From Allorhodopirellula solitaria (GTDB lineage Bacteria; Planctomycetota; Planctomycetia; Pirellulales; Pirellulaceae): a stretch of 64,000 nt of DNA. The stretch spans positions 379,182 to 443,181 of the forward strand of contig NZ_SJPK01000003.1 in NCBI RefSeq assembly GCF_007859855.1, read 5' to 3'. The notes beneath the pieces were generated by a model. That model ran no database searches, was not told where the DNA came from, and was given only the letters and a program-made list of their open reading frames with translations. Positions 46,442-54,983 of the stretch are shown piece after piece (the first letter of the stretch is position 1; each line of letters opens with the position of its first letter). The translations under genes were made by a program, and so were the position numbers.

Positions 46442-47137
46442 TCAGCGGCCGTAGTAGTAAGGCCGGCCGCGGTATACCGGACCCCGGTAGCGGCGATGGA
46501 CGTGAATCGTTTGGGGGGGCGGGGTCACGTACACGGGAGTCTCGACGACCGTGGTCGTTGAGGTGGTGTTTCCGCCAGTGATTTGGCTGGCCAGCGGAGC
46601 TTGCTGCATGGCAGAAATGATCGTTTCGTTCACACCCTGTTCGTGCAGAGAGATAATATCTGAGACGGCGGGTCGGCGCTGCAGACCCCGGGTTGAGATC
46701 TGGTTCATGATCACCGTTTGGCTGACGCCGCTGCGGCACATCGCGATCACGTCGCTGTAGCTCACCGCACCGGTGGGCACCGTCTGCGGCGTGTAGGTCG
46801 TCGTCGCCATTTGCTGCTGTTGGATTTGACGCTGCTGGGCGTATTGCTGGCTCTGATAGGCGGCGTCTTTGTCATTGGCGTTGCCGAGCAGTCCACCGGC
46901 AACCACTCCGATGGCGCCGCCAATCGCCGCACCAGCGCCCGCTTCGTCGTTGTTTTCCCCGATGATCGCACCCGCGATGGCGCCCGTCAGGCCGCCCAGT
47001 GTTGCTCCCCGCTGCGTGTTGTTTTGCGCCTGAGCGGACGGGGCCGAGCCAACTGCCAGGCAGACGCCAGCGACAGCGATGCAGCCCAAACGACGTGTGC
47101 GACTGGGGATGAACCAATTCAATGTGCAGGAAGTCAT
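46442..47137 (-). CDS. Exported glycine-zipper protein
   Basis: 231 residues. A signal peptide (RLGCIAVAGVCLAVGSAPSAQA) is followed by a glycine zipper, ATLGGLTGAIAGAIIG and AGAAIGGAIGVVAGGLLG (about 45-85), a Gln-rich stretch and a region with VIAMCRSGVSQTVIMNQI and VSDIISLHEQGVNETIISAM, which look like two copies of one helical repeat. The end is Arg/Tyr/Gly-rich. Glycine zippers insert into or line membranes, so an outer-membrane-associated role is likely. It lies 204 bases upstream of the low-complexity gene in the same direction. Confidence 0.78.
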   Translation of the reverse strand: MTSCTLNWFIPSRTRRLGCIAVAGVCLAVGSAPSAQAQNNTQRGATLGGLTGAIAGAIIGENNDEAGAGAAIGGAIGVVAGGLLGNANDKDAAYQSQQYAQQRQIQQQQMATTTYTPQTVPTGAVSYSDVIAMCRSGVSQTVIMNQISTRGLQRRPAVSDIISLHEQGVNETIISAMQQAPLASQITGGNTTSTTTVVETPVYVTPPPQTIHVHRRYRGPVYRGRPYYYGR

Positions 47138-47286
47138 TCTGGGTCTACCACGGGAAACGAAAGGAGCGACTACGGAAGTGTTCCTTGTAGAATCGTCGCG
47201 TGGCGGGAATCAACTGCAATTATGTGCTGATTTTTCCGCTGGGACGGGTGGCGCAGAAAGATTGAGGTAGGCAAGCGTTTGCAAGA

Positions 47287-47543
47287 CTTCACCCGCCCTC
47301 GACGAAGGAGAATGCTGAAATAGTCGGGGTTCGGTTTTTCTGCCGCCATACAAGCCCGAAGCGCTAGCGAGTGGAGACGGGGAAACCCTTGCTTGCGCGT
47401 CAGGCTTGTTCTTTTAGCAGTCTCCGAAGTTGGGGGCGGGGGCGCACGCTGGTTGGGGACGGTCCGTGGCGCTGTCAGCCCTCCCCGGATGACTCGCTAA
47501 CGGCTCGTCATCCGACCCTCCCAGCTTCGCCGGGCGGGTGAAG
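47287..47543. repeat. 257-bp non-coding element with 12-bp terminal inverted repeats
   Basis: CTTCACCCGCCC at 47287-47298 is repeated exactly inverted at 47532-47543. Inside are an imperfect palindrome at 47350-47409 (ACAAGCCCGA to CAGGCTTGT) and a perfect 8-bp stem CGGATGAC/GTCATCCG at 47486-47514. Parts recur at 54984-55280, where the central palindrome is inverted relative to its flank. No protein is encoded. The gap 47138-47624 holds nothing else recognised. Confidence 0.8.
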
Positions 47544-47624
47544 GCAATCATTGATTCCAATCACATAAAAACTGCCCGACCACTCTGGTTGGAAAGCGTC
47601 GGTCATGGACCGGCGTCGGCGTAT

Positions 47625-48494
47625 TCACCCCAGCCGGGGTGGGACTGGGAACTGCAGGGAGAATTTCGTTCCCCGGTTGAGTTCGCTCTGCACACTGATG
47701 CGGCCACCGTGAGCTTCGATGATTTTTCTCGCCGTGGGCAGGCCCAGCCCCGAGCCGCCATCCTTGGTGCTGTAGAAGGGCTCGAACATGTGCAGCACCG
47801 TGTTGTCGTCGACACCGCTGCCCGTATCGATCAGGTCCATGCAGACACCGTTGCGATTGCTATAGGTGCGGGCCCACAATTGGCCGCCGTCGGGCATCGC
47901 TTCGAGGGCATTTTTGACGAGATTCATCAATGCCGACTGCAGCGAGTCGCTGTGTAGGCGGATCGAGGGGAGGTCCGGGTCGAGGTATTGCTGTAAATCG
48001 ACCTTCTGGAGATCCGCTTGGGCTTGGTAGACGCTGAGCACTTGTTGCACTTGGTCGTTCAAACTGCCGGACACCAGATCGATGTGTCGCAGCCGTGCGT
48101 ATCGCAGAAAATCGCGTAGCAACGACTCCATTCGCTCGCACTGGTCACGGACCATGTCGACGCGCGGCAAGCAGCGACGGCTGGCCGATGTATCCATCTC
48201 CACCAAATCCTCGCTCAATAGCTCGATATTCATATGAATGATCGACAGCGGGTTCTTGATTTCATGGGCGAGTGACCCGGCGAGTTCAGCGAGTTCCTCG
48301 TATTGCCCCTGCACCTCATCCATCGCCGCTTGATGGCGAGCGGCATCCCGGGCGCGGTCGTCGGTGCGAGAATGCGAATCGGAGGAGGGGGGCGTCATCG
48401 GATCAATGGGGGAACTCGCGGAAAATCGCCCGTCGTTTTCAGGCGTGGGACTGCTGCGGCGAATTGTAGCGTCTCGCCACTGAAATAGCGTCAC
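47625..48494 (-). CDS. Soluble NtrB-like sensor histidine kinase
   Basis: 289 residues; an in-frame ATG at 48398 would remove 32 residues and may be the true start. A short coiled lead (AAMDEVQGQYEELAELAG) runs into the HisKA box SLAHEIKNPLSII, with the phosphoacceptor histidine in HEIKNP. The ATPase has NLVKNALEAMPDGG, DTGSGVDDN, FYSTKDGGSGLGLPTA. No membrane helix or PAS domain is seen, so it is cytoplasmic and probably senses through a partner. No response regulator gene is adjacent, so it is an orphan kinase. Divergent from dapL. Confidence 0.88.
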   Translation of the reverse strand: MTLFQWRDATIRRSSPTPENDGRFSASSPIDPMTPPSSDSHSRTDDRARDAARHQAAMDEVQGQYEELAELAGSLAHEIKNPLSIIHMNIELLSEDLVEMDTSASRRCLPRVDMVRDQCERMESLLRDFLRYARLRHIDLVSGSLNDQVQQVLSVYQAQADLQKVDLQQYLDPDLPSIRLHSDSLQSALMNLVKNALEAMPDGGQLWARTYSNRNGVCMDLIDTGSGVDDNTVLHMFEPFYSTKDGGSGLGLPTARKIIEAHGGRISVQSELNRGTKFSLQFPVPPRLG

Positions 48495-48575
48495 CCTCGA
48501 CGAATTTCCCGTTGCCGATTACAACTATTGGCCCAGCTACCCGTCCGACTGTTCTCTGTCCCTTTCTTCTACATC

Positions 48576-49844
48576 ATGTCGACCGCAGCCGCATCCCAGC
48601 CCGAAACGAACGACCCGTACATTCAATCTCTGTTCGCCGAGCGGATCGGCGGGGCCCAGTACGGCAAAGGCACCGAGATCTACAAATTCGAGAAGATCAA
48701 ACGGGCCAAGCGGAAAGCACTCGCCGATCACCCCGACCGTCAACTGCTTGATTTCGGCATCGGCGAGAACGATTCGATGGCCCCCGCCAGCGTCCGCCAA
48801 ACGATGCAGCAGGAGGTCGACCGCCTCGAAAACCGAGGCTATGCCGACAATGGCGTCGCCGAGTACAAGGATGCCGCAGCGCGGTTCATGCAGCGGAACT
48901 TCGGCGTCCAGCTCGATGCCGCGACGCAAATCAACCACTGCATCGGCAGCAAACCCGCATATGCAATGTTACCGGCTTGTTTCATCAACCCCGGCGACAT
49001 CACGATGATGACCGTCCCTGGTTACCCCGTCGCGGGCACTCACACACGGTACTACGGGGGTGACGTCTACAAGTTGCCACTGCTCGCCGAGAATAACTTC
49101 TTGCCCGATCTCGATGTCATTCCCGATGACATCTTTCGCCGCACCAAGCTGATGATTTTGAACTACCCCAACTCGCCGACCGGTGGTACCGCACCGGCGG
49201 AGTTCTTCGAGAAAGTGGTCCAGCTGGCCAAGGAGAAGGAGTTCGTCGTCGTCAACGACGCCGCGCACATCATGCTGACTTTCGATGGCAAGCCCCGCAG
49301 TTTTCTGGAGACGCCCGGCGCTCTCGACGTGGGGGTCGAAGTCCACTCGATGAGCAAGGGCTATGACATGATCGGCTGGCGAATGGGATTTGTGGCTGGG
49401 CATCCATTGGTCGTGCAGGCCTTTGCGGACGTCAAAGATAATAGCGACAGCGGTCAGTTCATCGCCACGCAAAAAGCAGCCGCGGCCGCGCTCGATGATG
49501 ATTCGATCCCCGAGAAAATCCGTGCCAAGTACCGCCGCCGAATGGAGAAACTCGTCGCGGTCTTGAACGACGCGGGTTTCGAAGCTTCGGTGCCTGGCGG
49601 AACCTATTTCCTCTACACCAAAACACCGACTTCGGCCGCCTCCGGTGAAACCTTCGCCGCGGCCGAGGACGCAACGCGATTCCTCATCGAAGAGCTCGGT
49701 ATCGTCACCGTGCCATGGGACGACGCGGGATCCTTCCTCCGGTTCAGTGTCACGTACATGGCCGAAGACGAAGCGGCGGAGGACGCCCTAATGGCCGAGA
49801 CTGCCAAACGTCTGGCTGGAGCCGGGCTGCAATGGAAGTTCTAG
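48576..49844 (+). CDS. dapL: Class I/II aminotransferase, likely LL-diaminopimelate aminotransferase
   Basis: 422 residues from ATG 48576. Pyridoxal phosphate lysine is K261 in SMSKGYDMIGWR, with binding residues in YPNSPTGG and NDAAHIM. The opening FGIGENDSMAP and ENRGYADNGVAEYKDAAA segments resemble DapL, which makes LL-diaminopimelate directly from tetrahydrodipicolinate for lysine and, where present, peptidoglycan. Related aminotransferases with other substrates cannot be excluded. The end overlaps aroC by 13 bases, so both amino-acid genes are coupled. Confidence 0.82.
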   Translation: MSTAAASQPETNDPYIQSLFAERIGGAQYGKGTEIYKFEKIKRAKRKALADHPDRQLLDFGIGENDSMAPASVRQTMQQEVDRLENRGYADNGVAEYKDAAARFMQRNFGVQLDAATQINHCIGSKPAYAMLPACFINPGDITMMTVPGYPVAGTHTRYYGGDVYKLPLLAENNFLPDLDVIPDDIFRRTKLMILNYPNSPTGGTAPAEFFEKVVQLAKEKEFVVVNDAAHIMLTFDGKPRSFLETPGALDVGVEVHSMSKGYDMIGWRMGFVAGHPLVVQAFADVKDNSDSGQFIATQKAAAAALDDDSIPEKIRAKYRRRMEKLVAVLNDAGFEASVPGGTYFLYTKTPTSAASGETFAAAEDATRFLIEELGIVTVPWDDAGSFLRFSVTYMAEDEAAEDALMAETAKRLAGAGLQWKF

Positions 49845-51046
49845 GCGGCCCACACTACGCCGTCGCCGGGGCCGGCGAGTCGCACGGACCCGCCGTCACG
49901 ACAATCATCCACGGCTGCCCGCCCGGTCACCGCATCGTCCGCGCCGACGTTCAGCCGTATCTCGATCGTCGCCGGCCCGGCGGCAACAAACACGGCACGC
50001 CACGTAACGAAAAGGACAAAGTTGTCTTTCTATCGGGCTTGTACCGTGATGATGTCGACGTGCTGCTAGGCGGTGCCAAGCTATCGGTCGATGTCGACGG
50101 TGCGGCATTCGAAACAGAGGGATACGAAGACGGATTCACCACGGGTGAACCGATCGCTGCGATCGTGCTTTCGACCAGCAAAAAGTCCGGTGACTATACG
50201 CAGTTCAGCGGCCCAGATGGGGAGGTCCGGCCCGGCCACACCGACCTCGTCAAGTTTCACCAGTCCCAAGGGTACGTCGACGTCCGTGGCGGTGGCCGCT
50301 CGAGCTACCGCAGCACGATCAGCGATGTGATCGGCGGCAGTGTCGCGAGAATCGTCCTGCAGCAGCTCTTCGGCGTCCGCATCCTCTCTTCGATCTGCCA
50401 GGTCGGTACGCTCCAGGCGTCGCAGCGATTGGCTGACTCGCTCACGATTGAAAACGCCGACACCACGGCGAAGCAGCTCGATGCCGCTGAGATCCCATCG
50501 ATCGACTCGGACTTCGCCAACGCCGCGGGCGAGTTGATCAAGCAGACCCGGAAAGGCGGTGATTCCCTCGGGGCCGCTGTGGAGGTCGTCGCTGTCGGCG
50601 TGCCGCCGCTGCTGGGCAACCCGCTGTACCAGAGTTTGAAGGTCCGATTGATGGGCGCACTCGGAGGACTCAATGCTGTCCAGTCCTGCGAGATTGGCGC
50701 TGGCGCCGACGTGATCGAGCGAAGAGGCAGCGTCAACAATGATCCGATTCGCCACGCCGGGTACCAGTCCAACACGCACGGCGGTTTGATCGGGGGCATC
50801 ACGACCGGTAGCCCGCTCGTCGCCCGGGTCGGTTTCAAGCCCACTTCCACGATCAACCTGCCCCAACAATCTGTGACAAAAGACCTCCGCGACATCGACT
50901 TTGAACTCGCCAAAGGACGTCACGATCCCTGCGTTGGCGTCCGCGCCGGCGTCACGCTCGAATCCCGCGTCGCGATCGAGCTACTCAACGCGTTGCTCGC
51001 CTACCAAGCCCACGCCCACGCGGCTGACCCGATCACACTTTTCTAG
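49832..51046 (+). CDS. aroC: Chorismate synthase
   Basis: 404 residues from ATG 49832, inside the end of dapL. Signatures are GESHGP near the N-terminus (H18), DRRRPGGNKHGTPRNEKD, RPGHTDLVKFHQ, RGGGRSSYR, and later GSVNNDPI with SNTHGGLIGGITTGSP. The enzyme converts EPSP to chorismate with reduced FMN at the end of the shikimate pathway. The sequence looks complete. Downstream is the repeat-rich zone. Confidence 0.96.
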   Translation: MEVLGGPHYAVAGAGESHGPAVTTIIHGCPPGHRIVRADVQPYLDRRRPGGNKHGTPRNEKDKVVFLSGLYRDDVDVLLGGAKLSVDVDGAAFETEGYEDGFTTGEPIAAIVLSTSKKSGDYTQFSGPDGEVRPGHTDLVKFHQSQGYVDVRGGGRSSYRSTISDVIGGSVARIVLQQLFGVRILSSICQVGTLQASQRLADSLTIENADTTAKQLDAAEIPSIDSDFANAAGELIKQTRKGGDSLGAAVEVVAVGVPPLLGNPLYQSLKVRLMGALGGLNAVQSCEIGAGADVIERRGSVNNDPIRHAGYQSNTHGGLIGGITTGSPLVARVGFKPTSTINLPQQSVTKDLRDIDFELAKGRHDPCVGVRAGVTLESRVAIELLNALLAYQAHAHAADPITLF

Positions 51047-51296
51047 CGATTGCGCAGAAACGTTGAATCGCAGTGGACGAGCTGTCGATTCCCCACAAGC
51101 ATCCCGAAAGGTTCTTCTCGGAATTGAGAGGCAGGCATCTAGGATGTTGGATTTTGAGGCATGGGCTCCTGCGTCCAGTGAGCGAAAAACGGATGCCCGA
51201 CAAACGTGAACTTGCCGAGCATCAACCGCACTATCCCTTTCCAGGCCTGCGTCCCCGCATTGCCTGAGTCCGTTTTTTCGGGCATCTACAAATGTA

Positions 51297-52008
51297 GGTT
51301 CATCCGACGGAAGCGTGCGCGGAGCACAGGGGGAAAGTTTTTCTAGGCATGGCTCTAGTGGTCTGTCACAGTTAAAAGTTAGGGTTGATCGTAGTGGACG
51401 AGGCGACGAGCTGGTCATTACCCACAAAACCAGATCCCCTGTCAGCTTGTCTGACAGGAATCACCGTTTTGTGATTAGATCAAGATGGAGCATTCACCCC
51501 GCTCCCATGCGGGCTTGCCCCGCATGACAGCAAAGTTTATCGACTTGGTTTCCTGTCAGACAAGCTGACAGGGGAACGTGTGTCGATACCGCGGTTTTCT
51601 AATTTCAAAACGTCGCTTCCCGTGTGACAAGCACACGGGGGAGCAAACTTGTGGGTAATCAACAGGAGGCGACGAGTCCTTGGATTTGACGCCAGTTCAG
51701 GACTCGTCGCCTCGTCCACTACCCTAAGAATAAGTCGTGACAGACCACTAGTATCCATTAATCTTACAAAAATGCGTCCCTGACGAACGAATGTCCGCCA
51801 GGGACCGGCAACACCATTGGCGTACCGCTTTTGCAGGGAAACGCTGGCGACCGAGATATCCCTTGCCAAGCCAGCACCTCTGCAGAGCTCGGCTCCGTTT
51901 CTCCCGGCAGTGCCAGTCTAACATTGATAATCACATCCCACAAATAAATCCTTGGATACGGGAGCCATGCCTTGAAAACCTCGGGCCCACGCTTCCGTCG
52001 GATGAGCC
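51297..52008. mobile_element. Non-autonomous element B, copy 1, interrupted by element A
   Basis: Ends are inverted repeats: GGTTCATCCGACGGAAGCG at 51297-51315 and CGCTTCCGTCGGATGAGCC at 51990-52008, one mismatch. Without the 393 bases of element A plus duplication it is about 319 bp, matching copy 2 at 54662-54978, which lies in the opposite orientation. It carries no transposase. The right end is 17 bases from the HAD phosphatase stop codon. The 250 bases between aroC and this element have no gene. Confidence 0.85.
51355..51751. mobile_element. Element A: 389-bp MITE-like insertion with CTAG (or TA) target duplication
   Basis: CTAG occurs at 51355-51358 and 51748-51751. Between them, TGGTCTGTCAC (51359-51369) faces GTGACAGACCA (51737-51747), and a second perfect 20-bp inverted pair follows at 51391-51410 and 51703-51722. 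Four 8-bp hairpins with loops CTTGT, CTTGC, ACAAG, ACAAG fill the middle. There is no transposase. Comparison with copy 2 of element B shows the uninterrupted site, so the insertion is well supported. TA duplication would suit an IS630/mariner-type enzyme, but CTAG is equally readable. Confidence 0.85.
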
Positions 52009-52025
52009 GATTTTTCAGGCTTTGC

Positions 52026-53021
52026 TTACTCGGCCAGCACGGTTTCCCAGTCCTTCTTCATGTCGACGACCGTCCAACCATGAGTGGGCGCGGCCTCGAG
52101 CGCGGTAATCAGCTTGCCGCTGCTTTTAGGTTTGGCATCGTAAGCGTATTCACGCTCGGCATCGGTGTGATGAATGATCATCCCGAAGCTGGGGCGGGGA
52201 TTGTCGATGGTCGTGTATTCGAGCATCGCTTGGTCACCGTCTGAGTTTCCAAACGCGGCGATTGGGCGGCGTCCAATGAATTGATAGATGCCCGCGGGTT
52301 TACCGGCTTTATCGTCGACAAAGACCGTTTCGAGTGTTTTGGTCAGTGTGGGGACGCCATCTTTCATCTCGAAGGTCGCCTGGCCGTGCGAGCCGATGAC
52401 CTGCTGCGGTGGAATCCCGTAGGTCTGTTCGGAGAGAACCCGCATGAAGCTGAGCCCACCACCGGAGACGATCCAGGTTTGGAAATCGTTGGCACGCAGG
52501 TATTCGAGCAGTTCGATCATGGGTTGGTAGACGCACTGGGAATAGGGTTTTTTCCAGCGTGGATGCTCGGCTGTAGCGAGCCAGTCCTTCACACGTTGGT
52601 CGTAGGCGTCGGTGGACATTCCCGCGTGAGTCAGTGCGAGCACTTCGAGTAAGCCTTTGTTGTGGTTTGCGGTGAGCGCTGCGACATCAGACTTGATGAA
52701 CGCTTGCACGGCGGCGTTATCGTTCCACTCGGGGTGCTCGGGCAGGAGACGCTTGATCTCAGCGGCAGCGAAGATCACTTGAAACGGCAGTGGGTTTTCG
52801 CTCCACAGCGTGCCGTCGTTGTCGAAGACAGCGATCCGTTCAGCGACCGGTACGAAGTCGCCCGAGCCTTCCTCGGTGACTTTGTTGACGAAGTCAACGA
52901 TGGATTGCTTGGTGGTGCCGTCGTTCCAGGAAGGCAGCGGATCGGCTGCCTGCAGCGGTGCCACTAGAAACGCGGCAACGGTCGTCAAGGAAAAAAGCTG
53001 CAGCTTTTGAAAAGTACTCAT
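52026..53021 (-). CDS. Exported HAD-superfamily phosphatase
   Basis: 331 residues from ATG 53021, preceded by GAGAGA. A signal peptide (LQLFSLTTVAAFLVAPLQA) is followed by a HAD core: motif I FDNDGTLW with D67 and D69, motif II WIVSGGGLSF, and motif IV AFGNSDGDQAML. It resembles phosphoserine-phosphatase-like HAD enzymes and would hydrolyse phosphomonoesters in the periplasm. The substrate is unknown. With the divergent propeller gene it lies between the two inverted copies of element B. Confidence 0.88.
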   Translation of the reverse strand: MSTFQKLQLFSLTTVAAFLVAPLQAADPLPSWNDGTTKQSIVDFVNKVTEEGSGDFVPVAERIAVFDNDGTLWSENPLPFQVIFAAAEIKRLLPEHPEWNDNAAVQAFIKSDVAALTANHNKGLLEVLALTHAGMSTDAYDQRVKDWLATAEHPRWKKPYSQCVYQPMIELLEYLRANDFQTWIVSGGGLSFMRVLSEQTYGIPPQQVIGSHGQATFEMKDGVPTLTKTLETVFVDDKAGKPAGIYQFIGRRPIAAFGNSDGDQAMLEYTTIDNPRPSFGMIIHHTDAEREYAYDAKPKSSGKLITALEAAPTHGWTVVDMKKDWETVLAE

Positions 53022-53294
53022 CGTCTCTCTCGTGATCCAGGATGGGTTCGACATATGATTCAAAATTCAAGCAAGGACGCGTCTTCAAGCGACCGGGCTC
53101 AGTCCGATCCAATCTGAAACAGGGGCCCAGCGCGATTGCGTGCCTGCGAGACAAGGATCGTATAGTATACACTGGCAGCAATGAATAACCGTTGTCGCGA
53201 TCAGCACTCCCTCAGCGGGATTGACGTGGCCGCCAGGCACGGCGTTCAGATTACCAACTCTCAGTTTCGTTTGTGGAGTCCCCACGTGATTACT

Positions 53295-54572
53295 ATGCGA
53301 TCGAGTCGACTTTGGCCAGCGTTTGCTTGTGCACTCGTCATTGGCGCCGCCCCACTCTTTGCCGCTGATTGGCCTACCTTCCGTGGCCCAGAACGCACTG
53401 GCATCTCCGCGGAGAACAACCTGTTGCAGGAATGGCCCGAGTCAGGACCAACGCTGCTGTGGCAGGCCAAGGGGGCAGGCCGTGGATACGCCAGCGCCGC
53501 GATTGCCGACGGACGCGTTTATACGCTCGGTGACGGATCATCCTTGGCCGATGACAAGGACGAGTACCTGAGCTGTTTCAGTGATGCAGATGGTAGTTTG
53601 GTGTGGGCCACCAAAACCGGTTCGGCTTGGAACAAGGGCCAGCCCACCTGGCAGGGATCGCGAGCCACACCCACCGTGGACGGCGATCGGGTGTTCGTCC
53701 TGACGCCTGCAGGCACGATCTACTGCTGTGCCACCTCCGATGGCGAGATTCTATGGCAGCACGACGTCAAAGCGGACTTCGGCGGTAAGAAAGCAGATAG
53801 TTGGGGATATAGCGAGTCTCCACTTGTCGACGGTGATCAAGTTGTCTGCACGCCTGGCGGCGAAGAAGCCACGGTGATTGCCCTGAACAAGAACGACGGC
53901 AGCACGATCTGGAAAGCAGTCCATCCAGGTGACAAAGGCGCCGGGCACTCCTCGATCGTCACCGCCCAAGTAGGCGGCAAGAAGATCTATGTGCAGAACA
54001 CCGGCGGCGGCCCGATCGGCGTCGATGCCCAATCCGGTGAGTTGCTGTGGTCCTACGAGATGGAACCGCCGACAGCTTTCATTCCATCGCCCGTCATCAA
54101 AGATGATTTGGTTTTCTCAACGGCTGGCTATGGACTCGGTGGTGCCTTGGTTCGCCAAGTCCCCCGAGGTGAAGGTAAATTCGAAGTCGAGGAGATCTAC
54201 CCTGCCAAACCCGACTTGGCTAATAAGCAAGGCGGCGTGGTGCTCCTCGGTGACTACGTCTACGGCGGGGCCGATGGCAGCAACCGAGTTCTGTGCATCG
54301 AATTGATCACCGGCGACGTCAAGTGGGAGGCCCGCGGCGCAGGACGCAACTCCATCTCCGCAGCCGCTGCCGAAGGACGCATCTATCTGCACTTCTCCGA
54401 CGGCACCATGGTACTGGCTGAAGCCAACCCCGAGGAATACGTCGAGGTCAGTGAATTCGAAACGCCCTCGACCAGCGACCGCCCCGCCTGGGCGCTGCCG
54501 TCGATCGCTAACGGGCGACTCTACCTCCGCGAAGACGATAGCATCTTCTGCTACGACATTAGCGCCGAGTAA
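53295..54572 (+). CDS. Exported PQQ-like beta-propeller protein
   Basis: 425 residues from ATG 53295; the frame opens at 53181 but the signal peptide (RLWPAFACALVIGAAPLFA) starts here. The mature part begins DWPTFRGPERTGIS, the usual opening of planctomycete PQQ-like propellers, and has repeated blade segments (GRVYTLGDG, VWATKTGSAW, GTIYCCATSDGEILWQHD, VIALNKNDGSTIWKAV, GPIGVDAQSGELLWSYE). Blades use the tryptophan-docking pattern of quinoprotein propellers. No dehydrogenase active-site cysteines were recognised, so enzyme activity is doubtful. Confidence 0.87.
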   Translation: MRSSRLWPAFACALVIGAAPLFAADWPTFRGPERTGISAENNLLQEWPESGPTLLWQAKGAGRGYASAAIADGRVYTLGDGSSLADDKDEYLSCFSDADGSLVWATKTGSAWNKGQPTWQGSRATPTVDGDRVFVLTPAGTIYCCATSDGEILWQHDVKADFGGKKADSWGYSESPLVDGDQVVCTPGGEEATVIALNKNDGSTIWKAVHPGDKGAGHSSIVTAQVGGKKIYVQNTGGGPIGVDAQSGELLWSYEMEPPTAFIPSPVIKDDLVFSTAGYGLGGALVRQVPRGEGKFEVEEIYPAKPDLANKQGGVVLLGDYVYGGADGSNRVLCIELITGDVKWEARGAGRNSISAAAAEGRIYLHFSDGTMVLAEANPEEYVEVSEFETPSTSDRPAWALPSIANGRLYLREDDSIFCYDISAE

Positions 54573-54661
54573 GCATCGCCGAGTCGTCAGCGAGAGAGAA
54601 ACGCGGCGATCAGTATCGTCGAGGGCGAGGGGGCGAGCTGTGGATTCCCCGCAAGTTTTCC

Positions 54662-54978
54662 GGTTCATCCGACGGAAGCGAGCGCCCGAGGTTTTCAAGG
54701 CATGGCTCCAGTATCCAAGGATTTATTTGTGGGATGTGATTATCAATGTTAGACTGGCACTGCCGGGAGAAACGGAACCGAGCTCTGCAGAGGTGCTGGC
54801 TTGGCAAGTGATATCTCGGTCGCCAGCGTTTCCCTGCAAAAGCGGTACGCCCATGGTGTTGTCGGTCCCTGGCGAGCGTTTGTTCATCAGGGACGCATTT
54901 TTGAACGATCATTGAATACTAAGCCATGCCTCAAAAAAACTTCCGCGGTGCTCTGCGCACGCTTCCGTCGGATGAACC
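54662..54978. mobile_element. Non-autonomous element B, copy 2 (uninterrupted)
   Basis: 317 bp with ends GGTTCATCCGACGGAAGCG (54662-54680) and CGCTTCCGTCGGATGAACC (54960-54978), perfectly complementary. A further inner pair of inverted GGCATGGCT segments supports longer, imperfect terminal repeats. The interior is the reverse complement of copy 1. Open frames inside are artefacts of the repeat. Bases 54573-54661, between the propeller gene and this copy, hold nothing recognised. Confidence 0.88.
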
Positions 54979-54983
54979 AGTTT

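Noticed and set aside
51791-52108. Open frames in element B with matching protein sequence in both copies (also 54610-54912)
   Set aside because: Similarity comes from the DNA repeat; the frames run into unrelated flanks and have no start signals or domain.
53160-53170. Palindrome GTATAGTATAC as a promoter -10 or operator between the HAD and propeller genes
   Set aside because: Only a weak TTGCGT at 19-base spacing is available as -35, and the palindrome is short; plausible but not supported.
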